From Devosia ginsengisoli (GTDB lineage: Bacteria; Pseudomonadota; Alphaproteobacteria; Rhizobiales; Devosiaceae): DNA of 64,000 bases. The position numbers and the translations under genes are program-made. Below are positions 60,969 through 64,000 of the stretch, piece by piece. Below the pieces are notes generated by a model that was given only the letters and a program-made list of their open reading frames with translations, did no database searches and was not told where the DNA came from. The DNA is taken from assembly GCF_007859655.1 (NCBI RefSeq), contig NZ_CP042304.1, positions 248,001 to 312,000 of the forward strand. The letters run 5' to 3'. How positions within the stretch are numbered: position 1 is the stretch's first letter; every line of letters begins with the position of its first letter.

Positions 60969-61697
60969 CTAGTCTCGTTTGCGCAGCAGGTAGGTGTCCA
61001 TGATCCAGCCGTGCTGTTCCCGTGCGGCTTTGCGGGTGGCGACGATCTTGTCGCGCACATCGCCCAGGCGGCCGGCGACGGTGATTTCGTCGGGGGTGCC
61101 GAGATAGGCGCCCCAGAAGATGTCGAGGTTGGGATCGGCATTGAGGAAGGCGGTCTGGCCGTCGAGCATGACGATTGTGTCGTCGGTCACGGCGCCCAGC
61201 TTGCGGCCGGTGGTGATGTGGACGGGTTCGCCAATGCGGTTCAGCGCGATGCCGTGGGCCGCGGTGAGGGCCTGGATGGCCGATATGCCGGGGATGATTT
61301 CGACGGCGTGGTCGGCGCGCAGGCGCTCGACGATGCGGATGGTGGAATCGTAAAGGCCTGGATCGCCCCAGACCAGGAAAGCGCCGGCGCCATTGTCGGG
61401 GACTTCGGCGAGCAGGCTACGGAAAATCTCGGCGAGCGCGGCGTGCCAGGCATCGACGCCGGCGCCGTAATCGGGATTGGCGGCGTCGCGGCGGGGCACG
61501 CTGTAGGGCACCATGCGGCTCGCCCGATTGGTGACGTAGCGGGCAACGATATCGCGGCGCAGCGCGGCCAGGTCGGCTTTATCAGCGCCCTTGTCGGGGA
61601 TGAACAGCACATCGGCGCGGTTGAGCGCGTTGATGGCCTGCATGGTCAGATGCTCGGGATTGCCGCTGCCGATGCCCACGATGAGGATGGTTTTCAT
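60969..61697 (-). CDS. cobF: Precorrin-6A synthase (deacetylating)
   Basis: A 242-residue tetrapyrrole methylase: IVGIGSGNPEHLTMQAINAL at the start, FLVWGDPGLYDSTIRI and IIPGISAIQALTA. CobF adds the C-1 methyl group and removes the acetyl fragment; it is specific to the aerobic pathway. The ATG at 61697 has AAGGAAG upstream and gives the family N-terminus. It precedes the other cob genes, in the same direction, after a repeat-filled gap. Confidence 0.94.
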   Translation of the reverse strand: MKTILIVGIGSGNPEHLTMQAINALNRADVLFIPDKGADKADLAALRRDIVARYVTNRASRMVPYSVPRRDAANPDYGAGVDAWHAALAEIFRSLLAEVPDNGAGAFLVWGDPGLYDSTIRIVERLRADHAVEIIPGISAIQALTAAHGIALNRIGEPVHITTGRKLGAVTDDTIVMLDGQTAFLNADPNLDIFWGAYLGTPDEITVAGRLGDVRDKIVATRKAAREQHGWIMDTYLLRKRD

Positions 61698-61699
61698 AT

Positions 61700-61738
61700 C
61701 CGCTTCCTTGCCCTGAGGCAGGGGGTGTTGACAAGCGG
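61700..61738 (-). promoter_or_regulatory. Two-stem leader hairpin before cobF
   Basis: Outer CCGCTT/AAGCGG and inner CCCTG/CAGGG stems. On the mRNA the 3' arm touches the AAGGAAG ribosome-binding site of cobF. The outer stem is short, so a regulatory effect is only a possibility. Confidence 0.3.
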
Positions 61739-61751
61739 AGTGATCGGCAGT

Positions 61752-61786
61752 ATTCAACCAATTAGTATTATACAAAACGGTTGAAT
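61752..61786. promoter_or_regulatory. Candidate ArsR operator
   Basis: ATTCAACC and GGTTGAAT, perfect 8-bp arms, 19 bases apart, ending at the ArsR start. The AT-rich centre (TTAGTATTATAC) may hold a promoter -10 element, so binding would block transcription. Confidence 0.5.
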
Positions 61787-61789
61787 GAA

Positions 61790-62131
61790 ATGACCGACCC
61801 ACTGAGCACCACGCTCGCTGCCCTTGCCGACCCGACCCGACGCGCCATTCTGGCCCGGCTGGCGCTGGGAGAGGCAAGCGTCAACGAACTGGCCGAACCC
61901 TTCGACATGACGCTGGCCGCCGTTTCCAAGCATATCAAGGTGCTGGAAGGGGCGGGGCTCGTCAGCCGTGGCAGGCAGGCGCAATGGCGCCCCTGCAAAC
62001 TGGAGGCGGCACCGATGCGCGATGTCGCCGGCCTGGTCGAGTTCTATCGCAAGTTCTGGGAACAGAACCTCGATCAGCTCGATGCCTATCTCAAGAAACT
62101 GCAAACCCCTGAAACCGACAGCAAGAACTGA
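61790..62131 (+). CDS. ArsR-family transcriptional regulator
   Basis: A 113-residue winged-helix protein. ALADPTRRAILARLALGEAS and ELAEPFDMTLAAVSKHIKVL are typical of the ArsR group paired with AHSA1/SRPBCC proteins. It lacks the CxC metal site, so it probably does not sense metals. The SRPBCC gene begins 12 bases after the stop. Confidence 0.9.
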   Translation: MTDPLSTTLAALADPTRRAILARLALGEASVNELAEPFDMTLAAVSKHIKVLEGAGLVSRGRQAQWRPCKLEAAPMRDVAGLVEFYRKFWEQNLDQLDAYLKKLQTPETDSKN

Positions 62132-62142
62132 GGAGATTTCCC

Positions 62143-62646
62143 ATGAACGCCCAGACTTTCCCCAACCCGTTCAAGACCGAACTGCCTGCCACCGAACCTC
62201 TCATCATCATGTCGCGCACGTTCGACGCGCCGCTGGCGCTGGTCTGGAAGGTGTGGACCGAAAAGGAGCATGTGGCCTATTGGTTCGGGCCGCGTGAGGA
62301 CAATGCGGTCGTCGAATATGACGTGCGGACCGGCGGCAAGTGGCGGGTGATCTCGACCATGAGCGACGGCTCGGAAATCGTGTTTTTCGGCACCTATCTG
62401 GCGGTCGAGCCGAAGACGCTGATCCGCAACACTTTCGTGGTGGAAGGCCAGTTCGAGGAAGATCAGCAATTCTACGAGGAGCACCGCTTCGAGGAGCGCG
62501 ACGGCAAGACCTATTACCGCTCGGTCAGCAATGTGGACTCTATCGAGTCGCGTGATGCCATCGTGGCGACCGGGATGGAATGGGGCGCCAATGCGAGCAT
62601 GGTGAAGTTTGATGAGATATTGGCGCGGCTGAAGGCTGTAAAGTAA
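62143..62646 (+). CDS. SRPBCC/AHSA1-domain protein
   Basis: A 167-residue START-like fold protein; MSRTFDAPLALVWKVWTEKE and YWFGPREDN near the start and the C-terminal GANASMVKFDEILA are typical of the AHSA1 (activator of Hsp90 ATPase homologue 1-like) family. Paired with the ArsR gene. Function unknown; a ligand-binding role is usual. Confidence 0.88.
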   Translation: MNAQTFPNPFKTELPATEPLIIMSRTFDAPLALVWKVWTEKEHVAYWFGPREDNAVVEYDVRTGGKWRVISTMSDGSEIVFFGTYLAVEPKTLIRNTFVVEGQFEEDQQFYEEHRFEERDGKTYYRSVSNVDSIESRDAIVATGMEWGANASMVKFDEILARLKAVK

Positions 62647-62772
62647 GGGGATACCCCCTCCTAGCCTCCCCCTGATAGGGGGAGGAATCCGACCGGTGGG
62701 TTTGGCTAGATAGTGCCACAAGCTCGATCTGTTCCTCCCCCTATCAGGGGGAGATTGGGAGGGGGTATCCCC
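62647..62772. repeat. Intergenic palindromic repeat, family C, complete
   Basis: Perfect 15-bp outer arms GGGGATACCCCCTCC and GGAGGGGGTATCCCC enclose two facing units, CCTCCCCCTGATAGGGGGAGG and CCTCCCCCTATCAGGGGGAG. It fills the gap between two convergent genes exactly, from one stop codon to the other, so it likely works as a two-way terminator. Confidence 0.85.
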
Positions 62773-63246
62773 TCAATTCGCGCCTTCGCGGTCCAGAAAC
62801 CGGCCCAGATTGTCGAGCAAGATGGCGGTGCCTTCCTTGCGGATGGCGTTGCCGTCTTCGAAGCCGTCGAGATAGGCGCCCATTTCGGTCAGCTTGAGCA
62901 GCGTGTGGTCGCCATCGGGGACCAGCTCGAACGTGGCGAGCGACACCGAGATGCGCGTATCGTCCAGGTGCATGTCATAGGTGTAGACGATGCGTTCATC
63001 GGGCACGATGTCCTGATAGATCGCCTTGAAACTGTGCACCGCACCGCCGACCGGACCGCCGACGCTGGTCTCGATGCCGCCGATGCGGAAATCCATGGCG
63101 TGAACATCCTTGTTCCAGGCCTCGGGCGGGGTGAACCATTTCTGCTTGGTGGCCGGATCGGACAATGCCCGGTAGACGCGGGCCGGCGTGGCCTTGTAGC
63201 GGCGCTCCAGGGTGAAGCTGGCGTGAGTGACGGTGCGCTGGGTCAT
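62773..63246 (-). CDS. SRPBCC/AHSA1-domain protein
   Basis: A 157-residue START-like fold protein with ERRYKATPARVYRALSDPAT and KQKWFTPPEAW near the start. Its gene overlaps the ArsR gene at 63243 by 4 bases. It is a second, divergent copy of the module at 61790-62646, in opposite orientation. Confidence 0.88.
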   Translation of the reverse strand: MTQRTVTHASFTLERRYKATPARVYRALSDPATKQKWFTPPEAWNKDVHAMDFRIGGIETSVGGPVGGAVHSFKAIYQDIVPDERIVYTYDMHLDDTRISVSLATFELVPDGDHTLLKLTEMGAYLDGFEDGNAIRKEGTAILLDNLGRFLDREGAN

Positions 63247-63590
63247 GAACGGGGCTCGGGCTCATCTGCGGTTTCGGCGAGGAAGTCGCCAAGGCGGTCG
63301 AGCCGCCGCGACCAGGCGGTGCGGCGGTCGTTGATCCATTGTTCGGCCAGGCTGAGGGTATCGGGCTGGATCTGCACGGTGCGGACGCGGCCGACCTTCT
63401 GCGAGGTGACCAGGCCCGAATTTTCCAGCGCCTGCAAATGCTGCACCACTGCGGGCAGCGACATGGCGAAGGGCTTGGCCAGTTCGCTGACCGAAGCCGG
63501 GCCGCGGCTGAGGCGATCGATCATGGCGCGGCGCGTCGGATCGGCCAGCGCCTGGAACATGAGATCAAGATTGGGCTGTTGGTTAAGCAT
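63243..63590 (-). CDS. ArsR-family transcriptional regulator
   Basis: A 115-residue winged-helix protein with ALADPTRRAMIDRLSRGPAS and ELAKPFAMSLPAVVQHLQAL. Same subtype as the protein at 61790, also without a metal-binding CxC. The ATG at 63590 (MLNQQPNLDLM) is chosen as the start; further upstream the frame has no similarity. Coupled to the SRPBCC gene. Confidence 0.9.
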   Translation of the reverse strand: MLNQQPNLDLMFQALADPTRRAMIDRLSRGPASVSELAKPFAMSLPAVVQHLQALENSGLVTSQKVGRVRTVQIQPDTLSLAEQWINDRRTAWSRRLDRLGDFLAETADEPEPRS

Positions 63591-63688
63591 GATATTAAGT
63601 AACAACTGTGGGGCTTTGGTGTCAATGCGCTTGACCTTCCCATTGGGCAATCCGGCAGGGAGGGGCATCGAACCAGAGGAGACGAGTG

Positions 63689-64000
63689 ATGAAAGTTCTG
63701 ATGATTGCCGCGGTCGTGATTGCCGGCCTGGCGACGCCTGCCCTGGCGCAGGACCATTCCGGCCACGGCGCCATGGCGGCAGCGGCCGACAGCGCCGCGA
63801 CCACGGCCTATAAGGAAGCCAATAGCCGCATGCATGCCGACATGGACATTGCCTATACCGGCGACGCGGATGTGGATTTCATCCTCGGCATGATCCCGCA
63901 CCACCAGGGCGCCGTGGACATGGCGCGCGTGGTGCTGGAGCACGGTACCGATCCGGAAGTGAAGGCGCTGGCCGAGGGGGTTATTGCTGCGCAGGAAGAA
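63689..64000 (+). CDS. DUF305 domain protein, N-terminal part
   Basis: The frame is open to the end of the window (104 codons). A signal peptide ([20 protein letters not shown]) is followed by an Ala-rich linker and the DUF305 core with [20 protein letters not shown]; His 71-72 are the conserved pair of this ferritin-like family, which often accompanies copper or heavy-metal genes. GAGGAGA precedes the ATG. Confidence 0.9.
   Translation, partial: MKVLMIAAVVIAGLATPALAQDHSGHGAMAAAADSAATTAYKEANSRMHADMDIAYTGDADVDFILGMIPHHQGAVDMARVVLEHGTDPEVKALAEGVIAAQEE

Noticed and set aside
36769..62772. CRISPR array from the recurring palindromic units
   Set aside because: The units are dispersed, paired in inverted orientation and have no regular spacers; no cas genes are present.

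Overview
The window is GC-rich chromosomal or megaplasmid DNA from an alphaproteobacterium, most likely a Hyphomicrobiales member of the Devosia type. This is inferred from the aerobic cob gene order, a complete C-P lyase locus, paired TRAP and TTT (tripartite tricarboxylate) transporters, and families of short palindromic intergenic repeats typical of that order. No phage, transposase, integrase or CRISPR array was seen.

Region 1 (1-2.3 kb) holds the end of a Bcr/CflA-type MFS transporter and a metallo-beta-lactamase-fold hydrolase. Region 2 (2.3-13.2 kb) is a catabolic cluster: an aldolase/short-chain dehydrogenase fusion, a Gfo/Idh/MocA oxidoreductase, a TRAP transporter, a PEP-mutase/isocitrate-lyase-type lyase and a SorC regulator, followed by a second unit with a 2-hydroxyacid dehydrogenase and an LsrK-like FGGY kinase. 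A nearly identical 33-bp element lies in front of both units, so the SorC protein probably controls both. Region 2 ends at tRNA-Pro(CGG) and tRNA-Gln(UUG).

Region 3 (13.8-22.9 kb) carries SDR-GntR-RraA in one direction, dapA-like-dhaK-dhaL-iclR in the other, and a divergent TTT transporter. Region 4 (22.9-34.6 kb) contains an HpcH/HpaI aldolase, a SnoaL-like protein, a second IclR regulator, a cupin-like protein, a beta-keto-acid cleavage enzyme, an SDR, a second TTT transporter, an iron-dependent alcohol dehydrogenase and an aldehyde dehydrogenase. Every promoter region between 22.9 and 28.4 kb has a 15-bp palindrome TTTCR-N5-YGAAA, which makes a compact IclR regulon.

A small unknown gene at 34.7 kb, whose ribosome-binding site lies in a perfect 11-bp stem, precedes an ABC exporter. 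Region 5 (37.0-53.9 kb) is a phosphate-starvation supercluster: ugpBAEC, phnMN, phnF (divergent), phnGHIJKL, a hexapeptide acyltransferase and phnCDE1E2, with Pho-box-like 11-bp-phased repeats before ugpB, phnM and phnC. Region 6 (54-61.7 kb) has a LacI regulator and the aerobic cobalamin genes cobF, G, H, I, J, L, M on the minus strand; cobK is absent from its usual place between cobJ and cobL. Region 7 (61.8-64 kb) has two ArsR/SRPBCC pairs facing each other and the start of a DUF305 gene.

Intergenic palindromic repeats are frequent from 36.7 to 62.8 kb and were not seen in the catabolic first 36 kb, which suggests two parts with different histories.
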